Notes: generated by a model not told the origin, from the letters alone. A stretch of 64,000 nt of DNA from Schistosoma haematobium (GCF_000699445.3 NC_067198.1:38105523-38169522); one strand, 5' to 3'. Positions 1 through 11,755 are shown, numbered from the stretch's first letter. Program-made: numbers and translations.

Positions 1-1290
1 ATGACCGCAATACGAACTTTGCCGGTATCTGCAGTGGACATACAAAATGCTTCTAAGAGCGACCCCATCATCAAGAGAACTATGAGCTATGTCACCAACG
101 GTTGGCCGACTAAGAAGTTTGATGGTGATATAAAACAGCTGTATCAGCGGCGGGATTCTCTATGCATTGTGAACGACTGCTTGATGTTCGGAGAGAGAGT
201 GGTTGTGCCAGAATCCCTTCGTGCAAAAGTGCTGAAACAGTTCCACCTTGGTCATCCGGGGGTTAGACGAATGAAATCCATAGCCAGGAGTCATGCGTAT
301 TGGCCGCTAATGGATCAACATATAACAGAATTGGTTGGGAAATGTATGCGGTGTCAGCAAGCGGCAAAAATGAACGCCAAAGTTCCACCAGTTTCATGGC
401 CACAACCTGATCATCCTTGGTCCAGAATACACGTCGACTTTGCAGGCCCGATTAACGGAACCATGTATCTAGTTGTAGTCGACGCCCTTTCGAAATGGCC
501 TGAAATCAACCCTATCATACCGCCAACGACAACTAAAACAATACAGATCCTCACAGAAATTTTCTCCCGAAATGGTATACCAGATGCCATTGTATCTGAT
601 AATGGTTCACAGTTTACCTCAAGCCAATTCCAGTCATTCTGTCAACGACTAGCCATAAAGCACTTACGCTCACCACCATACCACCCGCAGTCGAATGGGC
701 AAGCAGAAAGGTTTGTGGATACGTTCAAAAGAGCCTTGGCTAAAACAAAAGGGGAGGGGACGCCAGCAGACGCGTTGCAAAATTTCTTATACGTGTATCG
801 AACAACACCAAATGAGACGTTGCCTGAGCGAAAGTCCCCAGCAGAGATCCTAATGGGAAGAAGACTGAAAACGATCCACAGTCTGATGCATCCAAGTAAT
901 GCACCGACACCAGTACGGACAAAGTTTGAAAAGCAATCCACGTACGAAGTGGGATGTCCGGTGTTTGCCCGTGATTACAGACCGACCCATAGTCCATGGA
1001 CAGAAGCGCGAGTGGTCAGAAGAATTGGTCGAGTCATGTACGAAGTAGAGGTAGGCAGCGACAGGTGGCAACGCCATCGGAATCAGTTACGCAAACGGTT
1101 AGCACCAGACTGCCCATCAACAGAATCAAGTATTCCTCTTGACATCCTGCTAGACACATTCAACTTACTGGCAAACCCACCAAAAGAAAAACCTCAACAA
1201 CAAGCTGAAACACGTCACAGACGGTGGCCTATCCGAGAACGGCGAGCAACAGTCAGGATGCAGGTTGACCCCAGGAAAGCCCGCTATTAA
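1..1290 (+). CDS. Ty3/gypsy polyprotein, integrase C-terminal part (5' end outside window)
   Basis: This is the integrase end of a Ty3/gypsy pol polyprotein, which inserts element cDNA into the host genome. The frame is open from the first base, so the apparent start is only the window edge. A zinc-binding module is seen at residues 82-118 (H82 and H85, then C115-x2-C118). The catalytic triad follows: D146 in HVDFAGP, D200 in VSDNGSQF and E236 in NGQAERF, with 35 residues between D200 and E236 (DD35E). A GPY/F-like C-terminal module is visible near residues 320-370. There are no internal stops, so this part could be functional. A polypurine tract and the 3' LTR follow directly. The exact gypsy lineage is not assigned; reverse transcriptase and gag must lie to the left of the window. 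Confidence 0.93.
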   Translation: MTAIRTLPVSAVDIQNASKSDPIIKRTMSYVTNGWPTKKFDGDIKQLYQRRDSLCIVNDCLMFGERVVVPESLRAKVLKQFHLGHPGVRRMKSIARSHAYWPLMDQHITELVGKCMRCQQAAKMNAKVPPVSWPQPDHPWSRIHVDFAGPINGTMYLVVVDALSKWPEINPIIPPTTTKTIQILTEIFSRNGIPDAIVSDNGSQFTSSQFQSFCQRLAIKHLRSPPYHPQSNGQAERFVDTFKRALAKTKGEGTPADALQNFLYVYRTTPNETLPERKSPAEILMGRRLKTIHSLMHPSNAPTPVRTKFEKQSTYEVGCPVFARDYRPTHSPWTEARVVRRIGRVMYEVEVGSDRWQRHRNQLRKRLAPDCPSTESSIPLDILLDTFNLLANPPKEKPQQQAETRHRRWPIRERRATVRMQVDPRKARY

Positions 1291-1301
1291 AGGGGGAGGA
1301 G
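1289..1301 (+). promoter_or_regulatory. Polypurine tract of the gypsy element
   Basis: A 13-base all-purine run overlaps the stop codon of the integrase frame and ends exactly where the LTR begins with TG. This is the expected place for the plus-strand primer of an LTR retrotransposon. Confidence 0.85.
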
Positions 1302-1390
1302 TGTTGGGGACGATAGATCCCCAAACTCATATTTTTAAATTTTATCTTATCGATCATCGAATCGATTAAATGCTAGATATTTTTATTGGG

Positions 1391-1528
1391 GTCAATTCAT
1401 GAACTATCGATTAAAGGCGCAAATAGGTCAATTGATGAACTATCGATTAAATGTACAAATAGGTCAATTGATGAACTATCGATTAAATGTTCAAATAGCA
1501 GTCAATTGTTGATTAATGTTCAAAAATC
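1391..1528 (+). repeat. 36-bp tandem repeat inside the gypsy LTR
   Basis: Three units of exactly 36 bp (1391-1426, 1427-1462, 1463-1498) are followed by a partial fourth. Each unit contains GAACTATCGATTAAA. Because 36 is a multiple of three the array stays open as a 12-residue peptide repeat (ORF 1386-1586), but the position in the U3-like half of the LTR suggests an enhancer-type repeat, not a protein. Confidence 0.85.
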
Positions 1529-1558
1529 TTCCATGACAATATCGATTGTAAATATTTG

Positions 1559-1566
1559 TATAAATA
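1559..1566 (+). promoter_or_regulatory. TATA box in the gypsy LTR
   Basis: TATAAATA lies downstream of the 36-bp repeats and about 220 bp before the LTR end, as expected for a Pol II LTR promoter. Assigned by position and consensus only. Confidence 0.5.
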
Positions 1567-1787
1567 CGCTTGACTTGTATGCTTGATCTGATCGGCCTGC
1601 CTGACTTGTTATCTGCTGTTGTCTGTAGAATACACTTTCTACACCTTACCCAGACTTCTTGATCGAGTTAGCAGAGTTGGGGACAACGGACCAGAATAGG
1701 CTATCGAGTCGCTGAATCATTGATCCTTCGTTCGTTCGAGTAAGACGCATCAGTAATCGCATTCAAGCAATAACGAAGCATAACACA

Positions 1788-1845
1788 CTTAACCAACTAG
1801 ACCACTGAGCCGGCATCCAATGGTGTTAATGTCTAACTTCAACCA
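1788..1845 (-). repeat. tRNA-like SINE head, reverse copy cut by the gypsy insertion
   Basis: Read on the minus strand this is the leader and box A part of the hammerhead SINE family (leader GTTAGACATTAACACC, then GCTCAGTGGTCTAG...GGTTAAG). The same leader precedes the fuller copy near 39050. It stops abruptly at the LTR border. Confidence 0.7.
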
Positions 1846-1880
1846 GTCCACAAAGTTGCGCCATCGCATACCATTGTCTT

Positions 1881-1975
1881 GGCTCAGTGGTCTAGTTGGT
1901 TAAGCGCCTGGCGCGGGACTGATAGGTTTTGGGTTCGAATCTCGCGGGGTATGGGATCGTGTGTACTAAACAATA
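1881..1975 (+). repeat. tRNA-like SINE head with Pol III boxes
   Basis: A forward head with a box A match (TGGTCTAGTTGG at 1888) and a box B match (GGTTCGAATC at 1932-1941). It resembles a tRNA but is a SINE promoter: the same head recurs near 5047, 9280, 39060 and 51560 with different flanks. The body downstream is lost. Confidence 0.7.
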
Positions 1976-1984
1976 TGTAAAACA

Positions 1985-2256
1985 TGTAGTAAAAAAATAA
2001 ATACTAACGGGATGGCCATTTTAACATAGTATGAGACTCGCCAGTAGTGCTCATCCACAATCCCACACACGGGACTCGAATCGATTTCGCGCGCCAACGC
2101 TTAACCTTGGGTTGGCATCCAAGGGTGTTAATGTGTGATGAGGAAACTCATACTAGGAAGAATCGGTCATCCAATGTTTCTAGATTTACAGTGATGGTCT
2201 AACTTACATAGACCCATGAATTCAGCTATTAAAATCACCACAATCTCCACAAACAG
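1985..2256 (-). repeat. Hammerhead SINE copy, degenerate
   Basis: The minus strand carries leader, GGTTAAGCG box A remnant, box B (ATTCGAGTCCC) and a decayed hammerhead core (CTGGCGA instead of CTGANGA, TTAAAA in place of GAAA). Adjacent sequence at 2192-2256 matches the family tail (ATGGTCTAAC ... CACAATCTCCACAAA) in the opposite sense. The ribozyme should be dead. Confidence 0.55.
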
Positions 2257-3590
2257 CCATTCTAATAATAATGTAAAAGTAAATCACTAATAATAATTAT
2301 TGTCATTAGTTAAAATAATGTCTTAAGCTGTATACAATCAGTAATGATCTCAATGAGACGATATTCAAGTAAGTGACTTATGATTTTTGCAATTTAACAT
2401 GTTATGCAATTAAATAAGATGAAATGAAAGTATTCGTTATCCACTAGTTTTTATTCAATGAACATTGTATGTTATCTATGGATAGTGTGTGAATTAATAG
2501 ATGTTTATTTTAATCATAACAAAACCACAGTGTTTAAACAAACATGTTCATACAAAAAAGGTCGTGATGTTAGGTTTTTTGCGGAAATGGAGTGAATGGT
2601 GTGATAATTATCATCTATTTAACTGAATTAAAGATAACTGGAAAGAATGTAAAAGTGTGAGTAAACTTTACCTTGACAAATTATCTTTAATATATGGATA
2701 TTGTGAAGTAATAATTAACAAATAATAATAAGGGATTTGAAGGTTTAATGTATGTGGTGAACCTAATTAGTTTACAGAAGTATCCAAGTGGAATTGTAAA
2801 GTTAGTTGAGTTGTATTTATAAACCATTATTCTCTTTCCTGTTATGAATGTACCTAGTTAGTTCACTGAAAACTTTGTTTACCGTAAAGTTGACCAAATT
2901 ATGAATGGTAACCTCAAAAATACTAAACAAAATTATGTAGCTCATCAGGAGAATATTTTTTGGACAGGTTGATAGTTATTGTAATAAGTTTGCAAGCGAA
3001 TAAGAAGTTTGATGTATATTTTTCCGACTATAATAGTTAAGTTTATTTTTATAATTAATCTGGTAATAGAACTTTTAGTCTAAATATTTTAGTGTATTAA
3101 GTCTTTGAAATATTTTTAACGAAATTAATGGTAAACTTCTAGGAATCTCACTGGAAATGATGATGACTTTAAAGCCTTGTATTTTCAAGGGTATTTTGTC
3201 ACGATATATACTCTTTATTAACAGCAAATGTAAATTGTACATAAGTGAAACGACATTAAAAACCCATCCATTAATTTCCAGATTTAAAGGTTAAGTGTAA
3301 TAAGAAAGAAAATTATGTTATGGTAACGAATTTCTAAATCAATGTAACATAATATTGTTTCGATTGCAGCAACAATACTAACCATAGGACTGGTAGTAGA
3401 TAAATAGAATGTATAGTCAAATCATAATCCAATGGGTATTGAGTTAAGTAAACAAACTTTATATATATACAAGTGGAGTTCTTGGATATTCTCTTCTGTT
3501 GTACCATATATTTATCACCCAACTTTATAAAGTAGGAACAAAAATCAAACCAATGGGAGACACAACCAAAACAAAGGAGTAAACAATGAC
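2257..3590. other. AT-rich stretch with no gene seen
   Basis: No coding potential, RNA gene or clear repeat was recognised here; reading frames are short and of random composition. Confidence 0.5.
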
Positions 3591-3830
3591 AAATTTAAGG
3601 TCAATAAGAACCAATCAACGTCAAGATGTGCAGAACAAGCTGTGAAACACATATGGAGAAATTCGAACACTTCACTTCTATCTGAAGTTTGTGCTGATGA
3701 TGTCGTTCAGAAGAACGATGAAAGCTCCACGACCAAACCATCCAGTTCATAGAACAAAACTCCATCAAAATCATCCGCCTGAGCTACAAATCTTCTCCAC
3801 CATCTCAGTAGTTTAACGTACTCCACATTT
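3590..3830 (+). mobile_element. Penelope-like element fragment carrying a hammerhead motif
   Basis: A short moderately GC-richer block is built around the hammerhead at 3687-3739. Penelope-like elements of schistosomes are known to carry hammerheads with a very short helix III in their terminal repeats, and this motif fits that form. No reverse transcriptase is seen, so it would be a terminal-repeat remnant. The element assignment rests on the ribozyme type and is less certain than the motif. Confidence 0.5.
3687..3739 (+). ncRNA. Hammerhead ribozyme motif, Penelope type
   Basis: Core bases are complete: CTGATGA at 3694-3700, GAAA at 3720-3723 and cleavage triplet end UC at 3726-3727. Helix II is a six-pair stem TCGTTC/GAACGA closed by AGAA. 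Helix III is a single A-U pair with a GC loop. Helix I pairs GTG with CAC next to the core and then GTTT with AAAC after a GACC bulge. Self-cleavage is predicted after base 3727; activity is not proven. Confidence 0.65.
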
Positions 3831-3896
3831 TTTTTAATTTAAAGGAAGTATGAACGGACAATATTTGGTTCCCATTTAGTATCAAGAATAATACTA

Positions 3897-4135
3897 GATT
3901 GTTATGGCCCCGTCGCCAGTTGTTATGACCTTGAATCGCTTTTACCCCGTCGATACTTTGTTACGACTTGACGTTGATCTGTCTATTCTAGATTATGACC
4001 TCGGCGCAATAGACTGAGCGGCTTAACCTTGAGGCTAATACGCGTGAGTTCGAGATGGGGTAGAGAGAGAACTATTCTAGAACCTGATTGGTTGGCAAGC
4101 ACGCAAGTGAGAGAAGACAAGACAGTTGGAACACT
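3897..4135 (+). repeat. Possible LTR fragment
   Basis: The block starts TGTTATGGCCCC, is GC-richer than its flanks and ends near AACA at 4135. It contains an ATTGG (inverted CCAAT) sequence near 4086. No partner LTR or target duplication was found, so this is a weak call. Confidence 0.2.
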
Positions 4136-4774
4136 GAATTTTCTGAATTCTCAGAATTCGGATCAGTGCAAAAATGTACATGAATAAATAAGTGAATATC
4201 CTGACCACAACGTACGATAATTTGGAAAAATACAATTATGCCCGAAACTGGGAATTAGGGTAGAAAATAAGATGCAAAATATTATGTTTAAATTACAATA
4301 TTTTCTGAACAAAAAAGGGTATGAAGTGAATGATACATAGAACGAAAGCTCATGTTTTGTAGAATAAAATAGGGACAAAAATAAATATGTGTTTTACAAG
4401 GTTTGAATAAAATGAAATAACGTCCCAAGAGAATAGCTTTCGTAGTTGTCTGGGCTTCTTATTTCCCTATTCACAACATAGATAATAACAAACGATTAAT
4501 GGAAAGTAAAGATAATTTGTTTTAAAGTACTTTCGCCTAATAATAACATGTAATATAGACATTAATCAGACGTGATATAGATGACCTTCGATTTGTTTGC
4601 GTTTACAAAAGTAATATATTTCGTTGACTTTATTTGAAGTGAGCATGATTTACCAAAAGAAATCAACATTTTATATATAAAGAAACATATTTTCGCACAA
4701 TTCTGTAAAGATACAATTGTGTTGAGCCATAATCTTAATAATATGGATGTTGGTTACTTTTTATCAAGTAGATG

Positions 4775-5125
4775 TTATTCACTGAGCCGGTATCCAGAAG
4801 TGTTAATTTCTAACTTCAATCGATTCACAGTATTGGGCGATTACCTTTCATTGTCTTTACGCTTGACATGGTCAAACGCCATTCATCAAGGCTACTCACT
4901 AGGAATCCAGGAACTAATGCTTGAAACTAGTCACAAGTGATCACATGATAATTGTCAATAGAGGGCTATGGAAATTGTTAAGCTTCATTGGAATCATGAA
5001 ATGATCAATTTTAAACGACCATTGAAAACCTGGGAACACTAGATGTAAGCTCAGTGGTCTAGAGGTTAAGCATCCGCACGCGAGACCATAGGTGCTGGGT
5101 TCGATTCCCGAGTGCGGTGTCTAAT
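4775..5125. repeat. Inverted pair of SINE heads
   Basis: A reverse head lies at about 4775-4840 (minus-strand leader GAAGTTAGAAATTAACAC, then GCTCAGTG). A forward head lies at 5047-5125, with box A TGGTCTAGAGG at 5055-5065 and a perfect box B GGTTCGATTCC at 5098-5108. No hammerhead core remains downstream of the forward head. Confidence 0.6.
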
Positions 5126-5830
5126 TGATGGCCGTATCACGTGATATAATTAATCAGGCATAAAGACATAACAGATTCAATAATTCATTTATAAAGAACT
5201 AGTAGGTCAATCAGAACTATTTAATATTCATGTAATATATTCTGAAAATAGTAATTACAGAATTCATGCCAGTTTACAGTCATGATCAACTTGATATGGC
5301 TAGTAATATTAAATGAAGAGAACAGATATGTGACATTAGATTGTTTTAAGTGTTCTAGTTCAAAATTTTTTTAGTGTATTTTTCACATGTATTGCAGCAA
5401 TGAAAGATATCAGCCCGGAACTTTTAATTCTCTTTAAGTGAACATCCTGTTGATGTGTGATCGGTGGATTTCAGGTCACTTCCTGCGCCATAGCGAATCG
5501 ATTCTAATCATATATAACGAGAAAATAAAACGGAAACAGAGGGCACAGAACAACAAAAGCAATAATTACTATGATAGGTTAGCCAGATCTACCATAATAC
5601 ATATCCTGGGCTACTTTATGATATACTGTTTGTGTTAGATATTATTCAAATTGGTCAAGGTTGCCAGTAAAGTGACAGCAGGTAGGTAGGTTTACTTAGT
5701 GGGGTCAGTAATAAAAACAATTAAACATTTAGAGTTCCTATGATTTCACTTGTCGAATGGGATATACTTACGAGTGTAAGCACATTTAGGACATTTTCAT
5801 GGGACAAGTAAACATCGATTCATTTATTTG
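5126..5830. other. Stretch with no gene seen
   Basis: Only short random frames; no recognised repeat except that the RTE-tail repeat begins at about 5834. Confidence 0.4.
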
Positions 5831-5833
5831 AAC

Positions 5834-5925
5834 ACAGATATTGGTACAAAGGGGCGCCGAATACATATGCGTCACACAAGTCACTTGAATTTTGCATGGA
5901 CTATGATACTGCCCGAACCGAAGAA
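5834..5925 (-). repeat. End fragment of a ~480-bp dispersed repeat
   Basis: Matches the 3' end of the repeat at 44650-45170 and 60040-60535 (block GATATTGGTACAA ... CATATGCG ... GAACCGAAG). The terminal A/T-rich tail is on the left, so this copy is on the minus strand and 5'-truncated. Confidence 0.65.
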
Positions 5926-6555
5926 TAGGAGTTCATTTCATAGACAGATTATGGTAAATTATCCCAGTCTGGAAAATTTACTGGTAAAATAATTCATATG
6001 GAGAAAAGATTTAGAATGAGATTATTCCACCAGTGACAAAGAGTTACGGATGCCGTAACTAGGAGTTTCTTCGTACTGAATTGCTTTATTGGATATAAAA
6101 GGTAGCTTATAAAGTATTTTGAATAAAAAGATTAGATTTAGTTTGAGCCTCCCTTTCCAGTTCAAGTTAATTGCATCTGAACTTACAATTTAAGTTACAA
6201 TTAGTCCCAAGAATAAGAAATGTATATTGTCTTTGAATGGATTCCAGCTTTAATTGATCCTTTATGTGAACGCTACTAAGAATAAACTTTCAGTATCCTA
6301 GAACTTGTCGAACTCACTTTTTACATTAAAATACGTGATTCGTTGTCATGGAGGTTATGTATATACACTTTTCATATGCAAATTTGACAATATGAATTCA
6401 AAAAATGTTGTAGCATTTGACTAGAGGAAGAAAATTTCGTTCCAATATTAAAATCTATTTCTAAATATCTTTTTCTTGTTTCTACTGTCATAACAATAAT
6501 AAAATGACACTTCTGATCTGTTCTATAATCAAAAACGGTTACTATTGAGTAAATT

Positions 6556-6830
6556 GTCATTAACTACGCCTGCAGCCCTTCTAGGGTTACTGCTGATCTT
6601 AAGACCAGGTAAAGGAAGAGAGTTGGGCATGGGGTCAGCAAGCTCACCCCGTAGACAAAAACCTTGTTCCAAAAACGCTAGCCAGAAAAAAATAATTTAA
6701 ACCATTTAAACTCTTCCCTGGGAGTTGACAAATATTCATTTAGAAGGATAATGATGCCCCATGATGAAAGGCGAGATTCTTCGGAAGTCAGGAGGCCGAG
6801 AACCCTTCTAGCAATTAATCGATTTGCAAG
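6556..6830 (+). mobile_element. RTE (SR2-like) 5' fragment
   Basis: The block holding TTTAAACCATTTAAACTC and TTCCCTGGGAGTTGA is shared with the 5' end of the minus-strand RTE copy near 24640-24665. It therefore represents the 5' leader of the same RTE lineage, cut before the endonuclease. No coding frame remains. Confidence 0.6.
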
Positions 6831-6899
6831 CCGGATATACCTGCTGGTGCTCATACCAAAACATGAACCCAGTTCTATAATCTCTTTTAAAGAGATCAT

Positions 6900-9260
6900 T
6901 ATTGGTAGATAAATGATATATATTTTTAAGAAATATTAAAGATTTCTGAAAACTATATTTCAGACGGTGTACTCCCAGCTTCTCATAGACTGATTCTTAT
7001 GTTTTTGCGATTGAATGTCGGATTTTTGAAAATTACACTTTCTCTATCTAGAGTTAACCAACCATATACAGCTTGTAAAATCCCTGTTGATTGAAGTCTT
7101 AGTATATGGATCTGGATGACCCGCTTGGCTTACTATAACAGTACTGTAGTCATTTTGTTTGTTGTAAAATTATTACCTCAGTTAAACCATTAGGTGGTTT
7201 TAAGTGACTAATTCTTCAGTTCATTGTAACAGCAACCGAACTCTTGTTTGCTTGCATTAACAGAACGCTGGTAATTACTGAACCTAGGATACCCTTTAGA
7301 GGTTATTCGCTGACTTTGACTTCTAAACGTAATGAATTGTTAACTGTTTTTCTTAGCAGACTAGTTCTTTTTATATTGCTATGAATTCACTTCAGGATAT
7401 TCAAAAACCAGAATACCAGTTATGTTGGGAGAGTGTATTCTTAATAATTAATTAAACCCACATGCATACGATGGATAAGCATACCGGAAAGCGAAGAATG
7501 TATGCGTATTTTACGGGCGCTAATACGTGAGTAAAATTACTGTGTGTTAAGATGAAGACATGCGTTCAGTCAAACTGACATATACACATATACATACTGT
7601 GTCGAATGATTTCATGGATTATGTAGACTCTAAATGGGAGATTTGCGATCAAAGTTCAAGCTGACAGAGTTTTAAATAACTGTTGTCCTAGTCACATACA
7701 AAACAGCTGCATTAGGGATGAAAAACTTCCCACATTGAATTTCTATAGTTTACACCAAAATGAGATAAAATTTCTTAAAAGCAAATGAATTTTTTATTAA
7801 ACAAGTGGGCGGATAGACTATTATAACTATAACTAGACTTTATAATCCTTCATTTTAAAACAACTTGAATAAAACCATTTTGAGAGGTTATATAACTTTT
7901 ATTAACAATTATCATTGGTGAGGAGTATTATTTCTTTATGAATGAATACGTTTCTCATCGTATGCTTCAAGATGGACCTGTTGGTTTACTTTCTGTTTGA
8001 TTCAGCTCCAAAGTCACATGTCAAGTGATTGGGGAAATCACCAGGATGTTCTGCTCAACCAGGTCCCACGTGGCTCTTTTCAAACAGAACATATCTACGA
8101 TCTTGGGGGTACTGATGCTCTTTATTGCATTTGGATTTGGGTTACCCAGTGTTAAATTTAGAGACGTTAACACTAATTGCTTATTGTGAAGTGAACCAAA
8201 ATGTTTGTTTTATCCTTTGCATTGATTGTTTAGTATCGATCAAGTTCTATTTTAGCAGTATATGTTCTTCTTTAACCTGCTTTATAATAAAAATTATGAA
8301 GAATCGGTGATTTAAATCAACTGTTTCCAAAAATGAACCACATCAGTACAATAACAATTTGTTACCTATAAGAATAAGCTACATGATCCTTTTCATTTTA
8401 TGCTTTATACTTAATAAAACCATCATTAAAACTTATTGAATCCAGTTTTCCAATTTGGTATCTTGTAGCATGCGTACTAATTGTTTCATACTTATATTCC
8501 AAAGTACCTTGTCGTTTGAAGGCACTCGAATCTTTTAAAAAAATGTTTTATGATTAGATATTGTACTTTTTGGGTGAATTGTTAGTGATAATATATATAA
8601 AACGATTCATTTGTGACGTATTCTTTTCATTTACCTTACCGAACAACAAATTGGGAGAAACTACAATGAATGTGAAAATTACCAGTAAATACATGGTAAT
8701 TACACAAAAATGTATCCTAAAATGAGTTCGATAATTTGCCATGCATTTACTAATAATGCAACATTTTATTTACATCTAACAGGGGCAGAATGTCTACATG
8801 ACACTCAAAACTTCATGTTCGGGACATTGTGAATGCTATGATTTACACCTAAAATACAAAACATTAATTGGCAAATTAACAGCAAACATTTTTTAACGAT
8901 AGAAATTCTAAGTTGTCCCGTAACTAGGTACTTATATTACTGTCAACATTATGATAGAAATGAAAGTGTTATTTAGGTAAATTAATAAAGATGTATTACT
9001 GATTATCAATAATATGGACGGCAATATTCTGTATCAGGCAAACGATTAGTTAAGTTAATTACCGTAGTAAACAAACATCTATTAGACTACTTTACTTAGA
9101 GGGAGGGAAAATATTAATATGTTTAATACTGATTGTACGTAACGCTGTGGAGTAAACTCGTCCTATCCCACAAGTTATGCGAGTTGACGAAAGTCAGTCG
9201 AGCTTTCTGCTAATGTTTAATTTCAAGTAATCCATGACACTGCGAGACCATCTTCCATTA
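6900..9260. other. Long stretch with no gene seen
   Basis: AT-rich DNA with only short frames (for example 8125-8310 and 8554-8742) of random composition. No domain, tRNA-like element or clear LTR was recognised. Confidence 0.45.
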
Positions 9261-9264
9261 TTTT

Positions 9265-9465
9265 CGTTGGATGCATGCTCGGTGGTCAGGAAGTTAACTG
9301 TTCGCGCTGGGTTCGAGTTCTCCATAGAGGTCGTGGATACTCACTGCTGACGAGCCCCATACTATGACGAAACGGCCGTCTAGTGCTTCAAGGCTCTCAA
9401 TGGTGGTCTAGCATTGATTAGTTTATGATTTCAATGATACTCAAAAACCTCCACGACCCTATACT
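9265..9465 (+). repeat. Hammerhead SINE copy
   Basis: Forward copy with a decayed head (box B region GGGTTCGAGTTCTCC), a hammerhead with intact core at 9342-9385, and the family tail (ATGGTGGTCTAGC, then CCTCCACGACC). About 200 bp long. It is not part of an obvious inverted pair. Confidence 0.7.
9342..9385 (+). ncRNA. Hammerhead ribozyme motif, weak helix II
   Basis: Core CTGACGA (9347-9353), GAAA (9369-9372) and GTC (9378-9380) are all present. Helix I pairs CACTG with TAGTG (one G-U). Helix III is the palindrome ACGGCCGT with almost no loop. Helix II (GCCC against TGAC) has two mismatches, so activity is doubtful. Confidence 0.55.
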
Positions 9466-9469
9466 AAGA

Positions 9470-11755
9470 ATGTCTTGTTCAGTCAATGAGGTGGTACCGT
9501 CATATGGTAAAGCCTTATGACATGCTTTCGTAATAATATTTAACTACAGTACGATGTGTAGTGCCTGCACAGCGCTCAACAAAAACTGTCATTTGTGCCC
9601 TGTTTACATAAATGAGAGGATCAAGCGCAGGGAGAATATAAGTTGCTCAGGAAATAACTACTTCTCAGTTCACAAGTCGTTATTGTATTATATTTTTCGC
9701 AGAAGGATTGAGTCCAAAGTTGGGTTAATTAATAGAATTAGTGTAAAAACCTCAGAATAAGACATGTGCATTAGTGAAGTTGATTGTAGTCGAAAGACAA
9801 ATATTCTGATAAGCACAACGTTTAAAACTACAATGAAAAACGAATGAATAGCCAATTACTACTGACATTTATTCTTACCGGAATAAACAAAACTAGTTGT
9901 TTATACAGGATTGTAGCTACATTGAGATACTTTAAAAGAAACATCTCTATTTGCCCTTTTATGGTCATAACTTTAACAAATACACGCAAACATATAAATA
10001 TAACTAGACATGGAGTGGACAAAACAATTATTTTATCTAGATTTACTGAACAGATAATGTAGTGAACCGACGCTGTTTTGAAGACATGAAATCCCGATCA
10101 GATGAAATTCCACAATAGCTAATCCATAAATTAAGTTCGAATATCTTATGCATAGAGAAATAACAACTGATTCAAATCATTTGCAGATCTTGTGATCGAT
10201 CCAAGCTGTGTCAATTGTTCTGTATATCAGTGAAACCGTAAGCAGTAGTAAAATGCTGTGAGAAACCATGACCCAGATCTCAAGACACAATGTCTTTGTT
10301 GATATAGAGAAGGTGGTAAACTTGAAAGAAACCAAGTCGTAAAAAATAAACATAAAAACGCTATGAGGAACACGCTACAGCGGAAACACTGTAAGAGAGG
10401 CATACAATAAAAGCGTTGTATTCTACGGTTCGATTCATATTCCAAACGTTTGATTAACCTCTCTACAAGGGAAGAAAACGAACACAATATAGAACACTTT
10501 ACTGTTAAACCCCGAATAATTATTTTTAATGTTCATGAATGAATGATTCACTTGCAAAAAATCAACCTACACTCAAGCATTGTACTACCTTTAGAATATG
10601 TTTGACTGACATGATGGTATAAAAAGGCAAAATTACATTTTGGTTCATTGTGATTGTCGGTCAACATTAATTTCATTTTTAATTCAATATGGTGATTACC
10701 CAGTGTAATATTTTGTTTGATTTCCAGTGTGATGTTTATTTAAGATATGATATTCTTGGTATTGAATTAACGCGAACTATGTTCAGTGCGATAGGCAGCA
10801 TATGATTTTTAATAGTTTGGTCACTTTTCATATATATGATTTTTCCCTAATAAATAATCAAATACATGTATCAATCAATATGTAAATGAGTGCATTTCCG
10901 ACTAGGGTCGTCGTAATTATTTAGAGTCAATAAATCTTCACTTGTACCAGTTTCTTTTGTGTTCTTACTTCGTATCGTGGGAACTGTAGTTTCCTCGTTC
11001 CCAAATATAAATAAATAGCGACGCGGACATAATACTGACTTGTCTACTTTTGTCCGGTATACCACACAAAAGCGTATTCCAGGAAGCTTTCTTTAATTAA
11101 TTAGATTTGATATAGTGGGCCCCAACAATTTAGTTGATGTAAACTCAACACATATACTTGAATTCAAATAACACCCATATATTGTTCGATATACTTCTTA
11201 ATCAGTCCCCATAAAGTCCATACGAAACTAATACTTCAATTAGTATTTCAAAGACAATAATAACTACATTAAATATTTAAAGTTGAAATTTATCATTATG
11301 TAAATAATAACCAATAAGCCGTAGCACAGTTTTGTTTAAAAAAAAATGTACAAGTTTGATTATAAATCGTGTAAAAAATGTGTAACAAAAGATAAGAAAA
11401 CAAGAATGGGAGAAAGACTGACAGACAGTTGTTGATCCACAACAACAAATGTTTCAATCAACAAAACCATTATAATGAAAAACAAGCCAATTTAACAAAC
11501 ATAATGAACGAAGAACATTTGTGACCGGAAAAAAGTAAAAATACAAAAACAACTGTATCGTAGTGACTACGTGCAAAGTAGTTTATAAATTAGAATATAA
11601 GTTATAATCAATATATGAGAATTATGAAAGATATTAAGATGGGTGAAGTAAATCCACGGATTCATGAATTGAATAAAGTGTTAGTGGCATGATGTAAAAT
11701 ACCGGCAAAATGGAATAAGAACTTACCTCAAAGTTAAAGCACAATCTCAATGGAA
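9470..11755. other. Stretch with no gene seen
   Basis: Only short random frames. Part of the right end may be 3' flanking or untranslated sequence of the HTATIP2-like gene, but no clear poly(A) signal was picked out. Confidence 0.4.

Larger units (their letters stand above)
1302..1787 (+). mobile_element. 3' LTR of the Ty3/gypsy element
   Basis: The LTR begins TGTTGGGG right after the polypurine tract and most likely ends AACACA at 1787, giving the usual TG...CA ends and about 486 bp. The right border is set by the sudden start of an unrelated tRNA-like SINE in reverse orientation at 1788, so the element appears to have jumped into a SINE. The 5' LTR is outside the window, so LTR divergence and the target duplication cannot be checked. 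Confidence 0.75.

Noticed and set aside
642..1077. Three minus-strand frames under the gypsy integrase
   Set aside because: Shadows of the well-supported plus-strand integrase.
1386..1586. 66-residue frame with a 12-residue repeat
   Set aside because: Produced by the 36-bp tandem repeat in the gypsy LTR.
5047..5115. tRNA gene candidate
   Set aside because: Good Pol III boxes but no proper cloverleaf; the same head is repeated in SINE copies through the window.
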